Part shown: positions 1-6,082 of the stretch, piece after piece | Layout of the letters: each line of letters opens with the position of its first letter | How positions within the stretch are numbered: position 1 is the stretch's first letter | Assembly (NCBI GenBank): GCA_937892405.1 | Contig: CALAFS010000056.1 | Span: forward strand, 1 to 6,853 | Origin: an uncultured Clostridia bacterium | GTDB lineage: Bacteria > Bacillota > Clostridia > Oscillospirales > CAG-272 | Direction of reading: 5' to 3' | DNA: 6,853 bases | Notes under the pieces: model-generated | Seen by the model: only the letters and a program-made list of their open reading frames with translations | Database searches by the model: none | What the model was told of the DNA's origin: nothing | Position numbers and translations under genes: made by a program

Positions 1-466
1 AGGAGAGCCGCTCGGCGACCGATTCGTTCTTCCCGGTCAGCTCTCGCTCGGAGAGGTAAAACACCCGCTCGAACGCCTCGGCATCCAGCCCGAAGATCGT
101 TTCGCCGACGGGATCTTTATAGCAGGAAGAGCGCTTGCCGGTCGACGCGTCATAGAGGGCGAAGGTGTCGTCCGACGCCTTTTTTCCGAAGGTGCGCTCG
201 ATCGTGAAACGACCCAAGGCACTCGAGAAGGTCATCGACCCGCCGAAGGCGCCGCCCCCGATCGGAGCAAAGCGCTTGCGCTCGTTCTCTGCGATATTCT
301 GCTTTTTGGTATCGGAGAGACCGTAGAGCATACATTTGATAAAGCCGGCGAGCGTGGATTTTCCCGCGCCGTTCGGCAGGCAGAGGGTATTCAGTCCGTC
401 GCGGAAGGAAAAGTTCTGTCCCTTCAGCGCGCCGAAGCCTGCGATATGGCAACTTTCGATTTTCAC
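1..466 (-). CDS. AAA/SMC-like P-loop ATPase, N-terminal part (SbcC/YhaN-like), cut by window edge
   Basis: This is the first 155 codons of a larger ATPase whose remainder lies left of the window. The start is GTG at 464-466, chosen because a GAAAGGAG ribosome binding site sits six bases upstream and the protein opens with the usual family start (VKIESCHIAGFGALKG). The P-loop is LPNGAGKST at about residues 34-42, followed by the family-like stretch LAGFIKCMLYGL. Further on come GGSMTF, a GRFTIERTFGKK segment, DTFALYD and FERVFYLSERE, all typical of the ATP-binding head of clostridial SbcC/YhaN-type proteins. Such proteins normally continue into long coiled coils and a C-terminal Walker B half; none of that is visible here. 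The gene lies 57 bases after the metallophosphoesterase gene, matching the SbcC/SbcD pairing, so a role in DNA end processing or repair is inferred. P-loop ATPase is near certain; the exact subfamily is less so. Confidence 0.9.
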   Translation of the reverse strand, partial: MKIESCHIAGFGALKGQNFSFRDGLNTLCLPNGAGKSTLAGFIKCMLYGLSDTKKQNIAENERKRFAPIGGGAFGGSMTFSSALGRFTIERTFGKKASDDTFALYDASTGKRSSCYKDPVGETIFGLDAEAFERVFYLSERELTGKNESVAERLS

Positions 467-472
467 GGTGCT

Positions 473-480
473 CTCCTTTC
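473..480 (-). promoter_or_regulatory. Ribosome binding site that sets the GTG start of the ATPase gene
   Basis: Read on the minus strand, GAAAGGAG ends six bases before GTG (464-466). No in-frame ATG near this point gives an equally good protein start, so the site decides the start codon. Confidence 0.8.
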
Positions 481-523
481 GGTGGTGGTTTTTCGGTATT
501 CCGGGAAGCTGGAACGGTTTTTG

Positions 524-1579
524 TCAGATGTCCGATGGAAGCTCCTCGCCCGCAAGGGCGGACAGCCCCATGGTGAGGACGGTGCGGCGCTCTTCTTCCG
601 AGAGGGTCGCGTCCTCTTCGCACGAGGCGATAAAGGCGCGGGCAAGCGGACTTTCGAGCGCCGCGCGGCGGAGGTCTAGTGCGCTCTTATCCTTGATTTC
701 AAAAAGGAAGAATTCCTTACCGTAGCGGTAGGTGAGGGAAGCGGTCGGGAGGGGGAGCCCCGGATTTGTTCCGACGAAGGTCAGGCGCACCGCCGACGCG
801 CGGGAGATGTCCGCGAGCGCCGCGTCGGCGCGGCGCTCGATCTCAGCTGAACTCTCCGCGCCGTCGAGGGCGATCTCGGGGGCAAGGTAAAGGCGCTTCG
901 CCGTCCTGATAAAGCGGAAGGTCGGACGCGCGCCGTCGGTGTCGATCAGCACGCACCCGTGCGCGCCCGTCTCGTCAAAGCCGCGTCCCTCCGGGGAGCC
1001 GGGGTAGACCGCGACGCCCCGCGTGTCGACCGTCAGTTCCGTGAAGGCATGATAATGCCCGAGGGCAAGATAGTCGATGTTTTTTCCTGCCGCGGCGGCG
1101 AGAGGAATCTCGCCGGTATATCCTTCCGTCACGGCGCCGTGGAGCAGCACGAAATTCACGGTTCCGCGCGGGAGATTCAGCGAAGAAAACATGCCGTCTT
1201 CCGGCAGATTCCTGCCGGCGATCGTAACGCCGGGGAGGGGATAATAGTGCCATTCTTCACCGAATGTGTAAAGATTGGTTGGCAAATATCTGCCTTTCAG
1301 GAGATCTTTTTCGTGATTTCCGGGGATATAGTAGAATCCGATCTGCGGATTCTTTTCGATCTCGGAGAGAAAATCGGCAATATGTACCTCGGCGGTCGCA
1401 CTGCTGTCAAAGATGTCGCCGGAAAGCAAAAATGCCGTCGCGCCCGCTTCTTTTGCCACGCGGACAAGGGTAAAAAAGGAGGCGGTCAGCTCCGCCCGGC
1501 GCATGGCGAGCTTCTCCCCCGAGAGGCGGGCGGTCAGCGGAGAGCCGAGGTGCAGATCAGCGCAGTGAAGAATCTTCAT
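524..1579 (-). CDS. SbcD/Mre11-like metallophosphoesterase (DNA repair exonuclease family)
   Basis: This 351-residue calcineurin-like phosphoesterase carries the full set of metal-binding motifs: DLHLG (D8, H10), GDIFD (D55), GNHE (N88, H89), LLHG (H147) and GHYH (H175, H177). These match the two-metal nuclease core of SbcD, Mre11 and YhaO proteins. The segment YPGSPEGRGFDE after the last motif is also typical of this group. A C-terminal domain of about 150 residues follows and probably holds the ATPase-contacting cap. The ATG at 1579 is preferred over an upstream in-frame ATG at 1690 because the protein then starts MKILHCADLHLG, as the family does, and AAGG-type ribosome binding sequences lie 9-13 bases upstream. 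The start lies 23 bases inside the regulator gene, suggesting translational coupling. With the next gene it probably forms an SbcCD-like complex acting on DNA ends or hairpins; the substrate is an inference. Confidence 0.93.
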   Translation of the reverse strand: MKILHCADLHLGSPLTARLSGEKLAMRRAELTASFFTLVRVAKEAGATAFLLSGDIFDSSATAEVHIADFLSEIEKNPQIGFYYIPGNHEKDLLKGRYLPTNLYTFGEEWHYYPLPGVTIAGRNLPEDGMFSSLNLPRGTVNFVLLHGAVTEGYTGEIPLAAAAGKNIDYLALGHYHAFTELTVDTRGVAVYPGSPEGRGFDETGAHGCVLIDTDGARPTFRFIRTAKRLYLAPEIALDGAESSAEIERRADAALADISRASAVRLTFVGTNPGLPLPTASLTYRYGKEFFLFEIKDKSALDLRRAALESPLARAFIASCEEDATLSEEERRTVLTMGLSALAGEELPSDI

Positions 1580-2402
1580 GCTCTTTTTCCTTCTCCTTCC
1601 GGTATTCGCTCGGGGATATGCCGTACTTCTGCGTAAAGACCTTGGTAAAATAGGACTGGTCGTTGAAGCCGACCGCCGTCGCGATCTCACCGAGACTCCT
1701 GCCTTTGATATAGAGCTGGCGCTCCGCTTCTTTCAGCCGGAGGTCGCAGAGGTAGGCGTTTACCGTCGTGCCGTATGCCTTGCGGAAGGCGGTGAGCAGG
1801 GTCGATTTGGAACAGCAGAGCGCGCGGCAGACATCGCCGAGCACGACCTTTTCACGGAAGTTCTCGGAGAGGTATTTTTTCGCGAGGATTGCGATCCCCG
1901 GGTTCTGTGCGGGGACGGCGTTCGACAGAGTGAGGTACTCGGCGCAGATCCGCATGATCTTCGCATAGGAGGAGATCAGATCTTCCCTCACTGCGGGGAC
2001 GGAGGAGAGAAGCTCCTCCCGTTTTACGGCATCGGGGATCAGCGTGCGGGTCAGGAGGTCGCAGTCCTTTGCCGAGTCTTCGGTATCAGGACGGATCTGC
2101 CCCATCATGAGATAGCCTGTCAGAATTCCGAAGTTATAGAGGGGGCTGACCGCCTCGATCAGTCCGTAACGGCATTTATAAATATTCGTCTGCCCGGTGC
2201 GCAGTGCCGCCGTGGCGCCGAGGCGGTCGCAGGTGCGGCAGCGCTCGTATTCCGCCGGGTTCTCATGGACGAAATGGCAGAACGGAATGTGCGTGTCGGG
2301 ATAAGCGACGATCTCTTCAAAATGAATGTTATGGAGCGATACGCGGAACCCGGAAATTTTGTGCAGTTCCGCAAGAACATCCCTGACTTCCTCTGTATTC
2401 AT
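1557..2402 (-). CDS. AraC-family transcriptional regulator with N-terminal PocR sensory domain
   Basis: This is a 281-residue DNA-binding regulator. Residues about 8-110 look like a PocR domain, a PAS-like ligand pocket: note CRTCDRLG with C55 and C58, then YKCRYGLIEAVSPL with C77, and GYLMMGQIRPD. Residues about 170-270 form the AraC double helix-turn-helix: the first helix pair lies near 187-211 (LGDVCRALCCSKSTLLTAFRKAYG) and the second near 237-268 (LGEIATAVGF, then YFTKVFTQKYGISPSEYR). The start is supported by GGAGG seven bases upstream. The gene is divergent from the kinase-nagB operon, the classic position for a local regulator, so control of that operon is inferred; the ligand is unknown. 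It is also the first gene of the unit containing the metallophosphoesterase, and its Lys/Glu-rich tail codons double as that gene's ribosome binding region. AraC fold is certain; the PocR call is strong. Confidence 0.93.
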   Translation of the reverse strand: MNTEEVRDVLAELHKISGFRVSLHNIHFEEIVAYPDTHIPFCHFVHENPAEYERCRTCDRLGATAALRTGQTNIYKCRYGLIEAVSPLYNFGILTGYLMMGQIRPDTEDSAKDCDLLTRTLIPDAVKREELLSSVPAVREDLISSYAKIMRICAEYLTLSNAVPAQNPGIAILAKKYLSENFREKVVLGDVCRALCCSKSTLLTAFRKAYGTTVNAYLCDLRLKEAERQLYIKGRSLGEIATAVGFNDQSYFTKVFTQKYGISPSEYRKEKEKEHEDSSLR

Positions 2403-2437
2403 ACCGTCTCCTCCGTTCGGAAAACTTGTGATAAAGC

Positions 2438-2452
2438 TCGAAAAATGTTCGA
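2438..2452. promoter_or_regulatory. Candidate operator palindrome TCGAA-N5-TTCGA
   Basis: Perfect 5-bp arms (2438-2442 and 2448-2452) flank a 5-base centre. The site lies just downstream of the predicted start of the regulator transcript, where a bound protein would block it. AraC proteins more often use direct repeats, so the binding protein is not identified and the site may be chance. Confidence 0.35.
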
Positions 2453-2464
2453 TTTTACCAAAAT

Positions 2465-2493
2465 ATTATACTATTTTCGCTTGCTTTTGTCAA
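2465..2493 (-). promoter_or_regulatory. Sigma-A promoter of the PocR-AraC regulator unit
   Basis: On the minus strand there is TTGACA at 2493-2488, exactly 17 bases of spacer, and TATAAT at 2470-2465. Both hexamers match the consensus fully. The start of transcription would fall near 2458, leaving an untranslated leader of about 55 bases before the ATG at 2402. The elements sit inside the spacer of the opposite promoter. Confidence 0.88.
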
Positions 2494-2509
2494 GGGGGTG
2501 CGATATAAT
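2481..2509 (+). promoter_or_regulatory. Sigma-A promoter of the kinase-nagB operon
   Basis: There is a perfect TATAAT at 2504-2509, with TTGCTT at 2481-2486 and a 17-base spacer. The -10 box is ideal, but the -35 box keeps only the TTG of TTGACA, the pattern expected of a promoter that needs an activator. Transcription would start near 2515, giving a leader of about 115 bases. Confidence 0.8.
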
Positions 2510-2533
2510 TAAGGTAAGATCATAAAAATACGC

Positions 2534-2585
2534 GTCGGGACGCCCCCCATTTTACGGGATTTTCCGCTTTTTCGGGCGCCCCGGC
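2534..2585 (+). promoter_or_regulatory. GC-rich stem-loop in the 5' leader of the kinase operon
   Basis: Bases 2534-2545 can pair with 2574-2585: twelve positions with one A·C mismatch (2540/2579) and one G·U pair (2535/2584). The loop is 28 bases and contains short self-complementary pieces such as CCC/GGG. No T-run follows, so it is not an intrinsic terminator as it stands. It matches no riboswitch class that I recognise. A role in mRNA stability or protein binding is possible. Confidence 0.4.
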
Positions 2586-2630
2586 TGTCGGAAGACAAAC
2601 GAAAAACAAAACGAAAGAGAAGGTACGCTT

Positions 2631-3584
2631 ATGAAATACGCGATCGGCATTGACCTCGGCGGTACGAACATTGCCGCCGGACTCGTGGACGGCGAGACAA
2701 AGCAGATTCTCCGCACGGTGAGCACAAAGACCCGTGCCCCCCGCCCGTGTGAAGAAATCGCGGCGGATATCGCTGCGCTTTCCCGCGACCTTTGCGGGGA
2801 GGAGGGAATCTCTCTTTCCGATGTCGCGTGGATCGGCGTTGCGACGCCCGGTATCGTGAAGGGCGGAATTGTCCTCTCCGCCGTGAACCTCGGCTGGCAG
2901 GACGCGCCCCTTGCGGACGATGTCGCCCGTCTGACAGAAAGACCGACCTATGTCGCGAACGACGCGAACGCCGCCGCTTACGCCGAGGCGCTGTGGGGTG
3001 TCGGTGAAGGGGTCAGCTCGCTTGTCATGCTGACGCTCGGCACGGGTGTCGGCGGCGGTATCGTCATCGACGGTGCGATCTGGGACGGCTTCAACGGCTT
3101 CGCCGCCGAGATCGGACATATGATTATCTCCCGCGGCGGCAGAGAGTGCGGCTGCGGAAAGCGCGGGTGCCTGGAGGCATACTGTTCCGCTACCGCCTTA
3201 ATCAAGGAATCGAAGCGGATCATGAACCTTTATCCCGACAGCCTGATGTGGCAGAAGGCGGGCGGAACCCTTGACGGCGTGAGCGGAAAGACCGCGTTTG
3301 AAGCCGCGAGGGAAGACGACTTCGCCGCGCGCCTTGTCATTGAGGATTACATCGACGCGCTCGCCGTCGGCGTCTCCAATATCATCAACATTTTCCAGCC
3401 GCATGTCGTCTGCATCGGCGGCGGTATCTCCCGCGAGGGCGACAACCTGATGAAGCCTCTGCACGACCGCGTCGAGCGTATGTCCTTCGGTCTGACGCAG
3501 GGAAGAACACGGGTGCTGGCGGCGAAGTTCCGCAACGACGCCGGCATTATCGGCGCCGCCCTGCTCGGTCTTCAGAACCTTTGA
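2631..3584 (+). CDS. ROK-family sugar kinase (glucokinase-like)
   Basis: This 317-residue cytoplasmic kinase would phosphorylate a hexose, most likely at O6, with ATP. The N-terminal phosphate-binding motif is DLGGTN (residues 8-13). The catalytic aspartate is D111 in NDAN, and GTGVGGG (137-143) is the second ATP-binding loop. EIGH (160-163) and CGCGKRGCLE (173-182) give the ROK zinc site with H163, C173, C175 and C180, and E160 and H163 are also the usual sugar contacts. IGGGIS near 262-267 is the adenosine-side motif. The length is normal for the family. An AGAGAAGG ribosome binding site lies seven bases before the ATG. It is the first gene of an operon with nahK and nagB, so GlcNAc or another amino sugar is as plausible a substrate as glucose; sequence alone does not decide. 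The family call is certain. Confidence 0.95.
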   Translation: MKYAIGIDLGGTNIAAGLVDGETKQILRTVSTKTRAPRPCEEIAADIAALSRDLCGEEGISLSDVAWIGVATPGIVKGGIVLSAVNLGWQDAPLADDVARLTERPTYVANDANAAAYAEALWGVGEGVSSLVMLTLGTGVGGGIVIDGAIWDGFNGFAAEIGHMIISRGGRECGCGKRGCLEAYCSATALIKESKRIMNLYPDSLMWQKAGGTLDGVSGKTAFEAAREDDFAARLVIEDYIDALAVGVSNIINIFQPHVVCIGGGISREGDNLMKPLHDRVERMSFGLTQGRTRVLAAKFRNDAGIIGAALLGLQNL

Positions 3585-3632
3585 AATTCAAAAACGATTG
3601 TATGATCTTGTAATCAGGAAAGGAATTTTGTC

Positions 3633-4757
3633 ATGACACAAAGAAATCCCGAAAGCATCGTTTCTCTCTTCGCCACCGAAGGCGAGATCGGAAGCGTGAC
3701 CCCGTACGGTAACGGACACATCAACGATACCTATCTTGTCAGAGACAAGGCGGGGGAGGAGAAATACATTCTTCAGCGGATCAATACTTCGATCTTCCGT
3801 GACCCCGCTCTTCTGATGCACAATTTCGCGAGCGTGACCGAGTATCTGCGCGGCATCATCGCGGCGCGCGGCGGAGACACCGAGCGCGAGACGATCAACC
3901 TCGTCCCGACAAAAAAGGGAGAGACTTTCCATCTCGCGGAGAACGGGGACGCCTGGCGTCTGATGCTCTTCGTGAAGAACAGCGTCAGCTATGACAAGGT
4001 GGAGAAGCCCGAGCAGTTCTATAAGAGTGCCGTCGCATTCGGCAACTTCCAGTATCTTCTTGCGGGATTCAAAGCCGATACCCTCGGCGAGACGATCAAG
4101 GACTTTCATAACACCCCCGAGCGCTACCGTCAGCTGACCGCCGCCGCGGACGCCGATGTCTGCGGAAGACGGGCGGAGGTCGGCGCGGAGCTTGCCTTCG
4201 CGAAGGATCGTATCGACTTCATCGGTACCTTTGAGCGCGCACATGCCGAGGGGCGTCTCCCCCTGCGCGTGACACACAACGATACCAAGCTCAATAATAT
4301 CCTCTTCGACCGTGCGAGCGGCGAGCCGATCTGCATCATCGACCTTGACACCATCATGCCGGGATATTCGGTGAACGATTTCGGCGATTCCATTCGTTTC
4401 GGGGCGACTACCGCGCTCGAGGACGAGGCGGATCTCTCCCTTGTGCACTTCGACATTTCTCTTTACGAGCTGTATGTGAAGGGCTTTATCGAAGGGGCAA
4501 AGGGCGGACTGACCGAGGCGGAGCTTTCCTTCCTTCCCGACGCCGCCATAATGATGACGCTGGAGTGCGGTATGCGCTTCCTCGCCGATTATCTCTCGGG
4601 AGATACCTATTTCAAGACCTCGCGCCCGAAGCAGAATCTTGACCGCGCGAGAAATCAGTTCAAGCTCGTCTCCGATATGGAAGCCGTCATTGACGACATG
4701 CGTGCGATTGTGAAAAAGTACGCAAAAGCCCAAAAAAGAAAAGTTAAGTTTACATAA
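3633..4757 (+). CDS. nahK: N-acetylhexosamine 1-kinase (NahK/LnpB type)
   Basis: This 374-residue protein of the aminoglycoside phosphotransferase-like kinase fold resembles bifidobacterial NahK over its whole length, as judged from memory of that protein. Shared landmarks include PYGNGHINDTYLV (24-36), YILQRINTSIF (45-55), RVTHNDTKLNNIL with catalytic D217 and N222 (212-224), IIDLDTIMPG with metal-binding D237 (235-244), DFGDSIRFGA and ECGMRFLADYL. NahK transfers phosphate from ATP to the anomeric hydroxyl of GlcNAc or GalNAc, giving the 1-phosphates that feed UDP-HexNAc synthesis. An AAAGGA ribosome binding site lies eight bases before the ATG. The gene follows the ROK kinase by 48 bases and precedes nagB by 19, with no terminator between. 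In bifidobacteria NahK works with lacto-N-biose phosphorylase, which is not in this window, so the source of its substrate here is open. Confidence 0.9.
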   Translation: MTQRNPESIVSLFATEGEIGSVTPYGNGHINDTYLVRDKAGEEKYILQRINTSIFRDPALLMHNFASVTEYLRGIIAARGGDTERETINLVPTKKGETFHLAENGDAWRLMLFVKNSVSYDKVEKPEQFYKSAVAFGNFQYLLAGFKADTLGETIKDFHNTPERYRQLTAAADADVCGRRAEVGAELAFAKDRIDFIGTFERAHAEGRLPLRVTHNDTKLNNILFDRASGEPICIIDLDTIMPGYSVNDFGDSIRFGATTALEDEADLSLVHFDISLYELYVKGFIEGAKGGLTEAELSFLPDAAIMMTLECGMRFLADYLSGDTYFKTSRPKQNLDRARNQFKLVSDMEAVIDDMRAIVKKYAKAQKRKVKFT

Positions 4758-4776
4758 ATACATAAGGAGAAGCGTT

Positions 4777-5535
4777 ATGATAAAGATTTTGCTTGGGGAA
4801 GATTACGCAGCGGCGTCAAAGAAAGCCGCGGAGGTTGTCCGCGATGTCGTGAAGGCAAAGCCGGATGCCGTCCTCGGTCTCGCGACCGGATCGTCGCCTA
4901 TCGGTATGTATGATGCCCTCGCCGAGATGAACCGCCGCGGGGAGATCTCCTTCGCGAAATGCAAGAGCGTCAACCTTGACGAATATGTCGGTCTGGCTCC
5001 CGATCACGACCAGAGCTATGCCTACTTTATGGCGAAGAACTTCTTTGATAAGATTGATATTGACAAGAAGAACACCAATCTGCCGAGCGGTCTTGCCGAA
5101 GATCTTGAGGCGGAGTGCCTGCGCTACGACGGCGTCATCGCCTCAATGGGCGGCGTCGACATTCAGGTGCTCGGCATCGGAAACAACGGGCACATCGGCT
5201 TCAATGAGCCGGCGGACGCTTTCTCGAAGGGCACCGGCATTGTGAACCTGACCGCCTCCACCATCGACGCGAACGCCCGCTTCTTTGCGAACCGTTCCGA
5301 TGTTCCGACCCGTGCCATCTCGATGGGCGTCGGTCAGATCGTTGCGGCGAAGCGGATTCTCCTACTCGCGATGGGCGCGGGAAAAGCCGCGATTCTCGAG
5401 CGCGCGCTGTTCGGCGATGTCACGCCGCGCGTCCCCGCCTCGATTCTTCAGTTCTCCGCGCATGTCACCGTCTGCGCCGACCGCGCCGCCCTTTCGGAAG
5501 TCATTCGTAAGCACCCCGAGGTCGAGCTTTTCTGA
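4777..5535 (+). CDS. nagB: Glucosamine-6-phosphate deaminase
   Basis: This 252-residue enzyme converts glucosamine 6-phosphate to fructose 6-phosphate and ammonia, joining amino-sugar breakdown to glycolysis. Clear family motifs are GLATGSSPIGMY (34-45, phosphate loop), NLDEYVGL with the catalytic D68 (66-73), GIGNNGHIGFNEP with H139 and E144 (133-145), and TRAISMGVGQI. The residue matching E. coli D141 is N137, which is common in Bacillota NagB and not a sign of inactivity. The protein is slightly shorter than the 266-residue E. coli enzyme and lacks an obvious allosteric tail, like other Gram-positive forms. AAGGAG lies seven bases before the ATG. It is the last gene of the operon and is followed 32 bases later by a strong terminator. 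nagA, which makes its substrate from GlcNAc-6-P, is not in the window. Confidence 0.97.
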   Translation: MIKILLGEDYAAASKKAAEVVRDVVKAKPDAVLGLATGSSPIGMYDALAEMNRRGEISFAKCKSVNLDEYVGLAPDHDQSYAYFMAKNFFDKIDIDKKNTNLPSGLAEDLEAECLRYDGVIASMGGVDIQVLGIGNNGHIGFNEPADAFSKGTGIVNLTASTIDANARFFANRSDVPTRAISMGVGQIVAAKRILLLAMGAGKAAILERALFGDVTPRVPASILQFSAHVTVCADRAALSEVIRKHPEVELF

Positions 5536-5567
5536 CCCCCGACCGTAAGAGGGCGAACGGAAAAAAT

Positions 5568-5616
5568 AAAAAGCTGTCGCAAGCAGGGAGTCAAATCCTG
5601 TTTGCGACAGCTTTTT
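5568..5616. terminator. Bidirectional intrinsic terminator between nagB and the lipoprotein gene
   Basis: The arms 5568-5587 and 5597-5616 pair over 20 bases with one G·U pair, around a nine-base loop. The stem begins with AAAAA and ends with TTTTT, so it has a U-run in either direction. It lies between the convergent ends of nagB (5535) and the minus-strand lipoprotein gene (5633) and can stop both transcripts. Confidence 0.95.
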
Positions 5617-5632
5617 GTATGTTTTCGCAAGA

Positions 5633-6004
5633 TCAGTCCGCACTTTTGCGGCGGAGGATCTCGATTTTGCCGGCGGCGTTTTCACCGCGGACACTGATGC
5701 GGTAGCGACCGGCGCCGGAGGTGCCGACGGTAAAGGCTTCGTTTTTCAGTTCGGTGCCGGTGTAAGCATTTTCGTTATTGCCCGTAATCGTGAGATCGAC
5801 AAAGCCCTCGGTGAGTGAAATGATGATACGGAGTTCTTCATCGTCCTCAAGAGAAAGCTCGGCGGATTCCGTACGGTTCAATGCGGAAAAATCCATATGA
5901 TACCCGGTGTTCGTCACATAGGCATTACCGACGAAGTCGGGGCGGCAACCGACAAGGGCAAAAAGCAGGGTGAAGACAAGGAGGGTAAAAGCTGTTTTTT
6001 TCAT
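5633..6004 (-). CDS. Small secreted lipoprotein linked to an ABC permease
   Basis: This 123-residue protein begins with a lipoprotein signal: MKK, a hydrophobic core (FTLLVFTLLFA) and the lipobox LVGC with lipidated C20. It should be anchored to the outer face of the membrane. The mature part of about 103 residues is predicted to be mostly short strands (ELSLEDDEELRIIISL, FVDLTITG, GRYRISVRG), suggesting a compact beta-sandwich. It resembles small Gram-positive lipoproteins with a repeated 'Y.ITV.G..A.G.I.I' end, but I cannot name a function. The ATG at 6004 is chosen because it gives a standard signal peptide and has GGAG nine bases upstream; the in-frame ATG at 6067 would add 21 polar residues before the signal. 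The gene follows the ABC permease by 78 bases, so an accessory role with that transporter is an inference. Confidence 0.8.
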   Translation of the reverse strand: MKKTAFTLLVFTLLFALVGCRPDFVGNAYVTNTGYHMDFSALNRTESAELSLEDDEELRIIISLTEGFVDLTITGNNENAYTGTELKNEAFTVGTSGAGRYRISVRGENAAGKIEILRRKSAD

Positions 6005-6019
6005 TTTGTTTATCTCCGG

Positions 6020-6041
6020 GCGATCACCGGGAGGGTGACGC
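6020..6041. other. Small hairpin between the permease and lipoprotein genes
   Basis: TCACC (6024-6028) pairs with GGTGA (6034-6038), extended by GCG (6020-6022) and CGC (6039-6041) with one bulged base. In the minus transcript it stands just before the lipoprotein ribosome binding site. On the plus strand a run of seven T follows after four bases, so it could be a weak terminator for antisense transcription instead. Confidence 0.3.
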
Positions 6042-6082
6042 AAAGTTTTTTTGAAGAATTTCGGCAAGGCTTCGCGGGAAGA

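Larger units (their letters stand above)
2451..2521. promoter_or_regulatory. Symmetric GGTAARATC elements at both divergent transcript starts
   Basis: GATTTTACC at 2451-2459 and GGTAAGATC at 2513-2521 are inverted copies matching at 8 of 9 positions. Each begins 3-5 bases after its -10 box, so both transcripts would begin in the same sequence. Their axis (2486) coincides with the axis of the two promoters (2487), and their centres are 62 bp apart, near six helical turns. A shared operator or initial-transcription signal is an inference. Confidence 0.35.

Noticed and set aside
467..523. Short GTTCC/GGAAT inverted repeat between the metallophosphoesterase and ATPase genes.
   Set aside because: The stem is only five pairs, one of them a wobble, with no T-run. 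It is too weak to call a terminator in what looks like one operon.
1578..2525. A 315-codon plus-strand open frame opposite the AraC regulator.
   Set aside because: It has no recognisable motif, overlaps a gene with full PocR and AraC motifs on the other strand, and runs across the promoter region.
2532..2543. GCGTC-GG-GACGC inverted repeat in the operon leader.
   Set aside because: As RNA the two-base loop is too tight, and the bases fit better in the larger 2534-2585 stem.
3588..4763. A 391-codon open frame on the minus strand covering almost the whole nahK gene.
   Set aside because: It mirrors nahK, which has unmistakable family motifs. Its ATG has only the complement of the nagB ribosome binding site upstream (pyrimidine-rich), and the translation shows no recognisable domain. 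GC-rich codon use readily leaves antisense frames open.
4975..5214. Asn137 in NagB in place of the E. coli catalytic-site Asp141.
   Set aside because: An NGHIGFNEP version of this motif is, from general knowledge, usual in Gram-positive NagB. The other active-site residues (D68, H139, E144) are present, so it is not a sign of an inactive enzyme.
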